NCBI GenBank assembly: GCA_963997635.1
Contig: CAXEND010000001.1
Coordinates: 186,001-250,000, forward strand
Direction: 5' to 3'
Origin: GCA-2728135 sp002728135
Lineage (GTDB): Bacteria; Pseudomonadota; Alphaproteobacteria; UBA828
DNA length: 64,000 nucleotides
Part shown: positions 56,549-64,000 of the stretch, in pieces
Layout of the letters: each line of letters begins with the position of its first letter
How positions within the stretch are numbered: the first letter of the stretch is position 1
Notes under the pieces: model-generated
Databases searched by the model: none
The model's input: the letters and a program-made list of their open reading frames with translations, nothing else
What the model was told of the DNA's origin: nothing
Translations under genes and position numbers: made by a program

Positions 56549-57535
56549 ATGTCTTCCTACCAAACAACAAACGGGACTTCCCCGGCTTCAAAGCCGGGGA
56601 GGTACCGTCGTTTTGATCCAAACAGCAAAGTTTTAATTGGGCCACTGTTAATAACTCCGATTCAAATTTTGTTACTGGTTCTTTTAGTTTTTCCTTTTAT
56701 GTTGGAGTTCTTCGTCAGTTTGACGGAATGGCAGCCAATATATGGGGATATCTGGACGGCTCTCGGCCAAGTATTTACTGAACCTATTTACCAGGGCATC
56801 AATTATAACTATTTGGTTACTGATGAGCCTAGATATCTCAGTGCACTGGGTAGGACTCTGTCCATTTCAGTGCTTTCTCTATGCTTGGAATTTTTAATTG
56901 GCTTAGGAATGGCTACAATCTTCCTTAAGTCATTTTATGGAAAAAGAATATTTTTTACAGCACTGCTAACCCCCATGATGATTATGCCAGTAGTCGTAGG
57001 ATATACTTGGTATATGCTTTTCCAATACAATGGTCCAATCAATCAGGTCATCGGTTGGATCTCAGGTGATGCTGCTGGTAGTGGCGGTGTTGAATGGCTG
57101 AATTCAGCGACCCCTGCTTTCTTTGCTGTTGTTGTAACAGAGGTTTGGCATTGGACACCGTTGTTCTTTTTGATACTTCTGTCGGGACTTAATTCTATAC
57201 CAGCAAACCCTTTGAGAGCTGCGACTGTACTTGGTGCTAGTAATGCTAAGATATTTTGGACAATTATGCTTCCGAATATGAAGGGTGTTATAATTATAGC
57301 TTTTGTTATTAGGGGTATGGAAGTTATCAAGTTATTTGATGAAGTTGTTTTGCTCACAAAAGGCGGACCTGGTACATCAACGGAAACTATTAGTGTATAT
57401 TTATATAAACTAGCTTTTCTTGATTTCCGCATCGCTTATGCGGGTGCAGCGGCATTTATAGTTTTGATAATTACTGTTGTATTAATAAACTTGATGCTCA
57501 AGCCTATACGTTATCAGCTATTGGAGGCCCGTTAG
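56549..57535 (+). CDS. ABC importer permease 1
   Basis: This 328-residue CUT1 permease has about six membrane segments and the loop PLRAATVLGASNAKIFWTIMLPNMKG that contacts the ATPase. The hydrophilic N-terminal segment (YRRFDPNSK) holds a stable hairpin in the mRNA (56580-56599). It begins 58 bases after the binding-protein gene and abuts the second permease gene. Confidence 0.92.
   Translation: MSSYQTTNGTSPASKPGRYRRFDPNSKVLIGPLLITPIQILLLVLLVFPFMLEFFVSLTEWQPIYGDIWTALGQVFTEPIYQGINYNYLVTDEPRYLSALGRTLSISVLSLCLEFLIGLGMATIFLKSFYGKRIFFTALLTPMMIMPVVVGYTWYMLFQYNGPINQVIGWISGDAAGSGGVEWLNSATPAFFAVVVTEVWHWTPLFFLILLSGLNSIPANPLRAATVLGASNAKIFWTIMLPNMKGVIIIAFVIRGMEVIKLFDEVVLLTKGGPGTSTETISVYLYKLAFLDFRIAYAGAAAFIVLIITVVLINLMLKPIRYQLLEAR
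56580..56599 (+). promoter_or_regulatory. GC-rich hairpin inside the start of permease 1
   Basis: CCCCGGCT-TCAA-AGCCGGGG is a perfect eight-base stem with a four-base loop, about codons 11-17 of the permease. It contrasts with the AT-rich background and is followed by AGGTACC rather than T, so it is not an intrinsic terminator. It may slow 3' exonucleases and so raise binding-protein mRNA relative to the permease, as in malE-malF. Confidence 0.6.
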
Positions 57536-58480
57536 ATGCCTGGTCAAAAATTTACTTGGTACAATGGTATCGGGCTTCTTTTGGCCCTTATCTTTGCCCT
57601 TTTTCCTGTCTTGTGGATGTTGTCAACATCTTTCAAACCATCTGACGAGTGGGTAAAAGTGCCAGCCGTGTGGGTGTCTGGAAAACCTACAATTGATAAT
57701 TATCTTACGGTTCTAGCTCCGGAAGTGCTTCTTGAGGATCGTGGGGGATTGGACCAATACGATGAAGATGGAAATCTTAAGCAAAGGTCAGACGAGTCCA
57801 GCGGTGGTGGTGCACAAGGAGCTATTGCTGACTTTTTAACTAAATCAGCTTGGCAATCTATATACGGATCACTTATTCTTGCTTCTGGTGGAACTGCCCT
57901 TTCAATAATAGTAAGTTTGATGGCAGCACTTGCGATAGCACGGTATAGGTTTGGTGGAAACTTTACGCCATTTTTCATATTGTCTGCTAGAATGTTCCCC
58001 CCCGCAGCTATAGCTGTACCTTTTGTCATAATGTTTAGTGATGTGGGTGCGAGTGATACATATTGGGGGCTGATTCTGGTATATGCTGCTGTCACAGTTC
58101 CATTTGCAACTTGGATGTTAAAAAGTTTTATAGACGATCTGCCGCAGGAAATTGAAGAGGCGGCAATGATGGATGGTATGTCGAGGTGGAAAGCCCATTT
58201 ATTTGTTACTATCCCGCTCATTAAGGGGGGATTGGTAGCAACCACACTTTTCATCTTTATTTTAAACTGGAGTGAGTTCTTGTTTGCATTAGTGCTAACT
58301 TACAACAAGGTATCATCAATACCAGTTCAGATGGCAAAATATTTCTCTGCAACAGAGGGCTTGCTGTATGGTGCGCAAGCAGCACTCGCTACTGTATCAA
58401 TTATACCATTAGTGATTATTGGTTTCTTGATTCAGAAACATTTAGTCAGAGGTCTAACGTTGGGCGCTATCAAGAGGTAA
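57536..58480 (+). CDS. ABC importer permease 2
   Basis: This 314-residue CUT1 permease (GlpQ/UgpE-like) has the EAA loop EEAAMMDGMSRWKAHLFVTIPL. A periplasmic segment (about residues 60-105, acidic and Gly/Ser-rich) is larger than in typical relatives. GGAGG lies eight bases before the ATG, and the start follows directly on the permease 1 stop. Confidence 0.92.
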   Translation: MPGQKFTWYNGIGLLLALIFALFPVLWMLSTSFKPSDEWVKVPAVWVSGKPTIDNYLTVLAPEVLLEDRGGLDQYDEDGNLKQRSDESSGGGAQGAIADFLTKSAWQSIYGSLILASGGTALSIIVSLMAALAIARYRFGGNFTPFFILSARMFPPAAIAVPFVIMFSDVGASDTYWGLILVYAAVTVPFATWMLKSFIDDLPQEIEEAAMMDGMSRWKAHLFVTIPLIKGGLVATTLFIFILNWSEFLFALVLTYNKVSSIPVQMAKYFSATEGLLYGAQAALATVSIIPLVIIGFLIQKHLVRGLTLGAIKR

Positions 58481-58487
58481 GTGACGA

Positions 58488-59591
58488 ATGTCTAACATCA
58501 AGCTAGAAATCATTAATCTTCGTAAGGAATATGGAGATCTTGTGGCGGTTGATGACCTGTCTTTAAGTGTTGAACAAGGAGAGACTATGGCTCTTCTGGG
58601 ACCTTCAGGATGCGGCAAGTCTACAACACTTAATATGATTGTGGGACTTGAACAACCAACAAGTGGAGATATTTTGATAGACGGTAAATCAGTTATCAAT
58701 ACTCCATCGGGCAAGCGTAATGTCGGATTAGTTTTTCAGGACTACGCGGTTTTTACAAATATGACGGTAGAGAAAAATCTTGCCTATGGTTTAAGGGTGA
58801 GAAAAGAGCCTAAAGATAAGATCGCTAGTGAAGTTCTTAGAGTGGCAGATTTTATGGGTTTAAGTGATAAAATTGACCGTAAACCTAGTGAATTGAGTGC
58901 TAGTGAACTTCAGAGAGTGGCAATTGGTCGTACTCTAGTAACAAACCCAGATATTTTGTTGCTTGACGAGCCTTTGAGTAACTTAGAGGCAGATGACCGA
59001 AATCGTATGAGACGGGAATTAAGGAGTATCCAAGCAGAAACTGGGCAGACAGTCATATATGTGACTCATGACCAGATAGAAGCTCTGTCTCTGGCTCATA
59101 GGATAGCCGTAATGAACTTTGGGCACCTTATGCAGTATGATACAGCGGAAAATGTATATCAGCATCCTCAAAACAAATTCGTAGGTAGTTTTCTCGGAAA
59201 TCCCCCAATGAATTTTGTGAAGGGTGTACTACGAAAAGAGGGAGATAGAATCTTTATCCAGAATGGAGATTCTAGTTTGCCTGTGCCCACAGACATTGGC
59301 TCAAAAATTGAAAACAATTCTGGACTCATTGCTGGATTCAGACCGGAAACTCTAACAGTTACATCTAATGAAGAAGATTTTTCCTTTTCTGCAGAGGTCT
59401 TGGCGGTAGAGCCTCAAGGGCCAGAGTCTGTAGTTACTGCAAAGTTTGGTGATACACAGGTTAAAGTTGTCGTTCCCTCAGAATCTGAGAGTGCTACTGA
59501 TGGTAATAAATTAAATCTAATGCCCAATTTTGATCTCTTGGCGCTGTTTGACCCTGATTCTGGGGTGCGCCTTATGAAACATGGAGGTTAA
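58488..59591 (+). CDS. ABC importer ATPase 1, degenerate signature motif
   Basis: This 367-residue nucleotide-binding protein has an intact Walker A (GPSGCGKST, residues 38-46), Q-loop Gln84, Walker B with Asp160-Glu161 and H-loop His194. Its signature reads LSASE (136-140) in place of LSGGQ, and its D-loop is SNLEAD. A regulatory OB-like domain fills the last ~130 residues. Its stop overlaps the next start by one base. Confidence 0.92.
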   Translation: MSNIKLEIINLRKEYGDLVAVDDLSLSVEQGETMALLGPSGCGKSTTLNMIVGLEQPTSGDILIDGKSVINTPSGKRNVGLVFQDYAVFTNMTVEKNLAYGLRVRKEPKDKIASEVLRVADFMGLSDKIDRKPSELSASELQRVAIGRTLVTNPDILLLDEPLSNLEADDRNRMRRELRSIQAETGQTVIYVTHDQIEALSLAHRIAVMNFGHLMQYDTAENVYQHPQNKFVGSFLGNPPMNFVKGVLRKEGDRIFIQNGDSSLPVPTDIGSKIENNSGLIAGFRPETLTVTSNEEDFSFSAEVLAVEPQGPESVVTAKFGDTQVKVVVPSESESATDGNKLNLMPNFDLLALFDPDSGVRLMKHGG

Positions 59592-60694
59592 TGGTGACCG
59601 ACCCACTATTAGAAATTCGCTCAATATCTAAGGCATTTGGTAATCTCCAGGCTCTGGATTCAATAGATCTCAAAGTTGATAAAGGTTCTCTTATTGTGCT
59701 TCTTGGACCAGCTGGTGCTGGCAAAACAACATTGTTACGTTGTATAGCAGGCCTTGAAAACCCTGATGCAGGTGATGTGCTGATCAATGGAGACGAAGTT
59801 ACAAAATGGCAACCTAACCAACGGGATATAGCAATGATTTTTGATAATCTTGCTTTGTACCCAAATAAGAACGGATATGAAAATATTGCATCTCCACTTC
59901 GGATTGCTAAGGCTCCTAAGGATCAGATTAAAAGTAAGGTTGACGAGGTAGCGGGGTTACTCAAAATTGAGCATATCCTTGACCGTCTTCCGGGAACATT
60001 CAGTGGAGGAGAAAAGCAGCGTGTTGCTTTAGGTAGAGCAATGGTTAGAGAACCACATTTTTACCTACTTGATGAACCCCTTAGTAGTCTTGACTTTATG
60101 TTACGCATAGATCTTAGGACAGAGTTAAAAAGATTGCAGAAAGAGCTTGGGCGAACATTCATCTTTGCTACACCAGACTACACAGAAGCTTTGGCACTTG
60201 CTGACCAAGTTGTTGTTCTAATGGATGGTAAGGTGGCACAGATGGCACCAGCACAGGAGTTGTATGACAAACCAGCTTCTAAGGAAGTTGCCAGGTTTGT
60301 AGGAAACCCGGCCATGAATGTTGTTGCAGCCCAAATTTCTGGTGAGTCAGGTGACCCAAAACTTATTATTGGAGGTTCTTCAATAGATTTAACTGACTCT
60401 GATAAAACAAAGGTTCCTTCTACAAAAGATGTAGAAATAGGCTTGCGTCCTACTGCAATTACTCTGCTCGAAGGTGACGATAGTGTTGCCGCTGGGTATG
60501 CAAAAGTGAGTGGAGTTGTAAATGATTTAGAGCCATTAGGAATGCATACAACTGTAGGAATTGAAGTCGGAGGCGAGAGTTTAGTGTTTACAGTGGAGGG
60601 TGTGAGAGACTATCAAGATGGTACACCCATTTCCGTAGCAATAGATACTAGTGCACTCCATTACTTCGACCCTACTTCAGGCAGTAGACTTTAA
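59591..60694 (+). CDS. ABC importer ATPase 2, lacking Q-loop Gln and H-loop His
   Basis: This second ATPase also has 367 residues and a different sequence. Walker A (GPAGAGKTT), signature FSGGE (137-141) and Walker B Asp161-Glu162 are intact. The Q-loop reads FDN, with Asp85 where Gln is usual, and the H-loop reads TPDYTEA, with Pro195 in place of the catalytic His. GTG at 59594 is an alternative start. It presumably pairs with ATPase 1. Confidence 0.92.
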   Translation: MVTDPLLEIRSISKAFGNLQALDSIDLKVDKGSLIVLLGPAGAGKTTLLRCIAGLENPDAGDVLINGDEVTKWQPNQRDIAMIFDNLALYPNKNGYENIASPLRIAKAPKDQIKSKVDEVAGLLKIEHILDRLPGTFSGGEKQRVALGRAMVREPHFYLLDEPLSSLDFMLRIDLRTELKRLQKELGRTFIFATPDYTEALALADQVVVLMDGKVAQMAPAQELYDKPASKEVARFVGNPAMNVVAAQISGESGDPKLIIGGSSIDLTDSDKTKVPSTKDVEIGLRPTAITLLEGDDSVAAGYAKVSGVVNDLEPLGMHTTVGIEVGGESLVFTVEGVRDYQDGTPISVAIDTSALHYFDPTSGSRL

Positions 60695-60711
60695 AGGGAA
60701 AGAAAAGAATC

Positions 60712-60981
60712 ATGGATGGAAAAGGGTTGCCAGAATTTCCTAGAAATGCGATCAATTTTGTAACTGCAACAAATGAACGTATGAGTTTGGCTGTTTCCTT
60801 ACTTATATGCCTGATTTCCCTTATTTGGATGGTAGAGTTGCTACCAGTCGAAGGGTTTCAGAGTGGCGTAGGTGTAGGATTCATATATTTTGTTACAATG
60901 ATTTGCATGACATTAGTAATTAGGCCACTCCTACCTCTTGCATTAAAGCTTGTCTGTGCATTGATGAAGAATAAAAAATAG
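60712..60981 (+). CDS. Small two-helix membrane protein of the ABC operon
   Basis: This 89-residue protein has two predicted membrane helices (about residues 26-42 and 52-78) and a Lys-rich end. It starts 17 bases after ATPase 2 on the same strand. Rhizobial glycerol transporters (glpSTPQUV) include a comparable small membrane protein, but I cannot show homology. It may stabilise the importer. Confidence 0.7.
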   Translation: MDGKGLPEFPRNAINFVTATNERMSLAVSLLICLISLIWMVELLPVEGFQSGVGVGFIYFVTMICMTLVIRPLLPLALKLVCALMKNKK

Positions 60982-61016
60982 AGTGTTAATTTATTCCTAA
61001 TTTTGTCTTTTTATAC

Positions 61017-61589
61017 CTAATCACCTAGGTGATTTATCCAGCCTGTAATTATAAATTTTGCATCATCTGGTGCGACAATCCCTCTGTGGGTGTGAGTGAA
61101 ACCGCCTGGCCAAATTACAGTTTTCCCCTTCCTTGGTTTGCAGGTAAATTCTTGAAAAACAAATCTGGTACCGCCCCCTTTTTTTATCGTATTTAAATAA
61201 GTCATAAAAGCTAGTGCCCTATGAGAAATATCCCTACTACTACTTTCATAATGTTCACCAAAGAAAGCAGCACCGGCGGAATAACGTTGAATTTGTGGTG
61301 GTTCAAGAAATCCTAGTTTGCCTGTCGCACTCTGAAGTATAGGGAACTCTTTTATGTATTCTTGAAGGCAATTCATTAGATGCTCACGATAGGCTTGAAC
61401 AGTATTTGCATATGAACTGACGGGTAAACATGCGAAGGTAACGTCCTCTGAATCCTTCCAATCTTTATCTACACCCCTTGCACTTCGCCCAGGGCTAGCA
61501 AAACCAAGTTTTTTAGCATCATTAAAACCCTCAATAAGCTGGTCACATAGATTGGGTTGTGGCATTTTATATTCACGTATCCATTTCAT
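61017..61589 (-). CDS. 2OG-Fe(II) oxygenase-like protein, HxE type
   Basis: From the ATG at 61589 this is about 190 residues (TTG at 61607 would give 196). A jelly-roll pattern is visible: QIQRYSAGAAFFGEHYESS, ALAFMTYLNTIKKGGGTRF, and VIWPGGFTHTHRGI. Counted from the longer start, the iron ligands are likely His119-x-Glu121 and His172 or His174. Related sequences are frequent in marine bacteria and phages. Its substrate is unknown. It is convergent with the ABC operon. Confidence 0.75.
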   Translation of the reverse strand: MKWIREYKMPQPNLCDQLIEGFNDAKKLGFASPGRSARGVDKDWKDSEDVTFACLPVSSYANTVQAYREHLMNCLQEYIKEFPILQSATGKLGFLEPPQIQRYSAGAAFFGEHYESSSRDISHRALAFMTYLNTIKKGGGTRFVFQEFTCKPRKGKTVIWPGGFTHTHRGIVAPDDAKFIITGWINHLGD

Positions 61590-61650
61590 CCAAGCTTGTC
61601 CTAACAAATTATTTATAAAAACTCTTTATTGGGTAATTTTAATAATGATT

Positions 61651-62232
61651 TTAGCGGCTGCGTCTCTGACGTGCTGCTCTGTCTAACTCATCTTGAACTT
61701 TCCTTTGATCTGTTTTCTCGTTTGGTTGAATTTGATCAGAATTAAGAGTTTGATTGGTTTCCAATGCTCGGCGAAAATCTGCCGGAGAAGGTGATGCTCC
61801 CATTGAAGGATTTCCTCTATCAATTTGATATCGGACAAATTCTTTCCAATCCCCATCTGGGGAATCACAACCAATTCCAATCCGACGTGCAAGCCATATG
61901 GACACGCCACCAGTAGCCCAAAGTTTTTCCCAATTATCAAGACTAGAAAGAGCTAATTTCCATGCTCTTTTTCTAGCACGTCTACGGATCCATCTAATAT
62001 ATCCCCAAAGAATTATAGCGACAGCCGCACCTAAGCTAAGAAGTGCTATGATAATTGGTGTAAACGCAAAGTTTAGTATAAGAGCTAATAATATTAATCC
62101 GCTTGGAACTACAATATCTGGCCAACTGAATACCGGAGACCCTGGTTTTAAAAGTACTTTATCATAGAAACCAATGGAAATGGTTCCTTTCTCAAGTGCT
62201 TTTTTTAATCTTTGATAACGCCTATCATCCAT
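61651..62232 (-). CDS. Unknown membrane protein with two central helices
   Basis: This 193-residue protein has two adjacent hydrophobic segments (about residues 39-80), a basic RWIRRRARKRAWK stretch, a Trp-rich middle domain and a charged, glutamine-rich, probably disordered tail. I do not recognise the family. It sits between the oxygenase-like and LLM genes on the same strand. AGAGGA lies about 11 bases before the ATG. Confidence 0.65.
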   Translation of the reverse strand: MDDRRYQRLKKALEKGTISIGFYDKVLLKPGSPVFSWPDIVVPSGLILLALILNFAFTPIIIALLSLGAAVAIILWGYIRWIRRRARKRAWKLALSSLDNWEKLWATGGVSIWLARRIGIGCDSPDGDWKEFVRYQIDRGNPSMGASPSPADFRRALETNQTLNSDQIQPNEKTDQRKVQDELDRAARQRRSR

Positions 62233-62298
62233 TTTATGGACGTTCCTCTTTTGGATGTTATTTTACTCAGAGAAAAAGATAGAAAAACCATTTTTGTT

Positions 62299-63435
62299 CT
62301 AATTACGAAGACCTGCTTCTCGCATTAAAGGTAAAACCTTTTTGCCGAAATACTCCATTTCTTCTAAATAGTCGAGCCAAGAAACAATATATCCCTCTAT
62401 CCCGAGGTTTGATATTTTTATCATTTCATCTACAATCTGCTCTGGTGTTCCAACTAGAGGGTATGAGCCCCATCCTGCTATAAAACGTTCACCCATTGCT
62501 TGAATAGCAGCCTTATTGTCTCCATACGAATAATTTTCGCCCAACATGAGTTCTATTATTGTATTTGTAGCTCCCCAGTCACCTTTATCTACGATATTTT
62601 GATAAAGTTGTTTAGCTTCTTTCTCTGTATCACGACAACATATAAGTCCATAGCTCATCGTGCCACATTTACGGTTATATTCTGCCGCTCTTTTAATAAT
62701 ATCATTTGCCGCCTCTGCTGCCTGTTCAAAGGTATTTATTGATAAAAAGTTAAAATCAGCATGCCGTGCTGAGAAATCGCGGCCTGCAGGAGATGATCCC
62801 GCATTGATAACTACAGGGCGTGGTTTTTGAATAGGTTTAGGTGAGAGAAAACCTTGATTGATTCGATAAAATTCTCCGTTATAATCGAAGTCATCTTCAA
62901 CCCAGAGCCTGTCAACAACCTCCATCCATTCATTAGCCATTTTATATCGATCATCGTGTGGTAACTGCTCGACTCCAAACATTTCCATCTCAGGTTTAAA
63001 CCAACCACAAACAACATTAAGTCCAAATCTTCCGTTAGATATTTGGTCAATGGTGGCAGCTTGCTTGGCGGCTAGGATTGGGTGAACTGTTGGAACATGT
63101 GATGTTGCAAAACACATAATTTTATCTGTATTACAAGCCATAGCAGTTGCCCAAGTATAAACCTCCATATTTGTTCCGTTAAATTTAGTAGTCCCACCGA
63201 AATGGCGCCATCTGCCTACTGGTACAAGCATCTCAAAACCAAGAGAGTCTGCAAGTTTGGCAATTTTGACATTGTGATCATAGGTAGGTTCAAAGGTCGT
63301 TTGGGCATGAGTTATAGTACAACCATTTGAACAGTTACTACCAAATACTCCGAGTTTAAAGCGGTTATTGTTAAAGATTGGTACATCACGATAAGGTTCT
63401 GTATCACCTTCGATATGTTTATTTTTGCTCACCAC
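62299..63435 (-). CDS. LLM flavin-dependent monooxygenase, SfnG/RutA-like
   Basis: This 378-residue protein starts at GTG (63435 or 63432) behind GGGGG. FKLGVFGSNCSNGCTIT, FEMLVPVGRWRHFGG, HPILAAKQAATIDQISNGRFGLNVVCGW and a C-terminal GWGSYPLVGTPEQIVDEM resemble the dimethylsulfone monooxygenase SfnG and pyrimidine oxygenase RutA branch. It would need an FMN reductase partner. The start overlaps the end of the molybdenum hydroxylase gene by 17 bases. Confidence 0.85.
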   Translation of the reverse strand: MVSKNKHIEGDTEPYRDVPIFNNNRFKLGVFGSNCSNGCTITHAQTTFEPTYDHNVKIAKLADSLGFEMLVPVGRWRHFGGTTKFNGTNMEVYTWATAMACNTDKIMCFATSHVPTVHPILAAKQAATIDQISNGRFGLNVVCGWFKPEMEMFGVEQLPHDDRYKMANEWMEVVDRLWVEDDFDYNGEFYRINQGFLSPKPIQKPRPVVINAGSSPAGRDFSARHADFNFLSINTFEQAAEAANDIIKRAAEYNRKCGTMSYGLICCRDTEKEAKQLYQNIVDKGDWGATNTIIELMLGENYSYGDNKAAIQAMGERFIAGWGSYPLVGTPEQIVDEMIKISNLGIEGYIVSWLDYLEEMEYFGKKVLPLMREAGLRN

Positions 63436-64000
63436 TTAAACCCCCATTTCCAGTATCTCTTAAAGTTTTCCATATACGCTCTGAGGTAACGGGCATTGCA
63501 GGAAGACTTGCTCCAGCCTCTTTCAAAGCATCAGATATGGCATTCATAACAGCTACTATACTTCCAACTGTACCTGCTTCGCCAGCCCCCTTTAAACCAA
63601 ATATTGTGTTGGGGCTTGGTATGTTGCAATTTGTCATTTGTATTGGTGGAAAATCATCAGCACGAGGAAAACAATAGTCCATAAACGAGCCAGTTAAGAG
63701 TTGACCGGTAGAACCATCAAATATTATTTCCTCGTAAAGTGCTTGCCCAATACCTTGAGCTATTCCTCCATGAAATTGACCTTCCAGAATAAGAGGATTA
63801 AGTACATGACCCACGTCATCAGCTAGATAGTAAGCTTTAATTTCTACAAATCCTGTTTCTGGATCAATTTCAACCTCACATACGTGGCAGGCGTTTGGAA
63901 AGGTGCAGTCAATGGGTGATGATTTAGCAAATGCATTCAAATTCAATTGTTTTTTTTCAATTTCTTGATTTTCCATTTTTTTGGCCAGATTATGAATATT
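63419..64000 (-). CDS. Molybdenum hydroxylase large subunit, C-terminal fragment
   Basis: The frame is open to the right edge, so the N-terminal part is missing; the visible part is about 193 residues. FPNACHVCEVEIDPETGFVEI, YLADDVGHVLNPLILEGQFHGGIAQGIGQALYEE, and GLKGAGEAGTVGS carry the molybdopterin-contact motifs of the xanthine dehydrogenase / CO dehydrogenase / aldehyde oxidase family. The final GEAG Glu is the conserved catalytic base. Substrate type cannot be told from this end. Confidence 0.92.
   Translation of the reverse strand, partial: NIHNLAKKMENQEIEKKQLNLNAFAKSSPIDCTFPNACHVCEVEIDPETGFVEIKAYYLADDVGHVLNPLILEGQFHGGIAQGIGQALYEEIIFDGSTGQLLTGSFMDYCFPRADDFPPIQMTNCNIPSPNTIFGLKGAGEAGTVGSIVAVMNAISDALKEAGASLPAMPVTSERIWKTLRDTGNGGLSGEQK

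Noticed and set aside
57700..58254. A 184-codon open frame antisense to permease 2
   Set aside because: It lies wholly inside a well-supported permease gene, has Ser/Pro/Ala-rich composition without recognisable motifs, and no ribosome site.
61019..61034. A perfect 16-base palindrome AATCACCTAGGTGATT
   Set aside because: It falls in the last codons of the oxygenase-like gene (NHLGD), so codon coincidence is the simplest explanation; no T-run follows.
1..64000. CRISPR arrays, insertion sequences, integrases and phage genes
   Set aside because: None were found: no regularly spaced repeats, no transposase or integrase motifs, and no flanking direct or terminal inverted repeats.

Overview
This 64 kb window looks like a chromosome segment from an AT-rich alphaproteobacterium, probably a small-genome, uncultured marine type; that lineage placement is inference. 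The class call rests on the following: a circularly permuted two-piece tmRNA, an alphaproteobacterial-type SspB beside fumC and a ribbon-helix-helix protein, an ilvB-ilvN-ilvC / leuA / mreBCD-mrdA-rodA gene order, an MlaA-MlaC pair, and a small CxxC...CxxC zinc-ribbon protein. I see no insertion sequence, prophage, integrase, CRISPR array or rRNA.

Layout. 1-3.9 kb: the tail of mlaA, mlaC, a cold-shock gene facing a shared hairpin, an FMN reductase, a formamidase-like gene and a zinc-ribbon protein. 4-12.5 kb: nitrogen-compound catabolism, with an M20 carbamoyl/ureido hydrolase, a D-threonine-aldolase-like enzyme, a hydroxyacid-oxoacid transhydrogenase-like enzyme and a class III aminotransferase on the minus strand. 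Next to them on the plus strand is a two-gene N,N-dimethylformamidase-like operon. 12.5-24.8 kb: housekeeping genes (a CAT-anticodon tRNA, aminopeptidase P, prmA, a UvrD/PcrA helicase, a TauE exporter, an RHH protein, fumC, a LysE exporter, sspB, the tmRNA, thyX, mrp). 25-41.8 kb: a mostly plus-strand run of hflKC, a DUF1015 gene, miaA, ilvBNC, an EamA transporter, leuA (with a possible leader peptide) and the full rod-shape operon.

41.8-54.7 kb is an accessory catabolic region: a quinone-oxidoreductase-like MDR enzyme, a VOC protein, two luciferase-like flavin oxidoreductases, a beta carbonic anhydrase, and a TcuA-like flavoprotein / aldehyde dehydrogenase / hydroxyisobutyrate-dehydrogenase-like trio. 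It also holds an amidohydrolase with a MIP18-type Fe-S assembly protein, and a Tm-1-like / PEP-hydrolase-like pair. The pathway is not identifiable from sequence alone.

54.9-61 kb is a complete CUT1-type ABC importer: a Tat-exported binding protein, two permeases, two different ATPases and a small two-helix membrane protein. Its ATPases are complementary in their degeneracy, so a heterodimer would have one normal and one degenerate ATP site. A strong GC-rich hairpin sits just inside the first permease gene. 61-64 kb holds a 2OG-Fe(II) oxygenase-like protein, an unknown membrane protein, a third luciferase-like oxidoreductase and the C-terminal part of a molybdenum hydroxylase that runs off the window.

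The candidates I find most worth checking are the dimethylformamidase-like operon, the asymmetric ATPase pair with its hairpin, and the TcuA / amidohydrolase-MIP18 catabolic region. All family calls are from motif recognition by eye; no database search was run.
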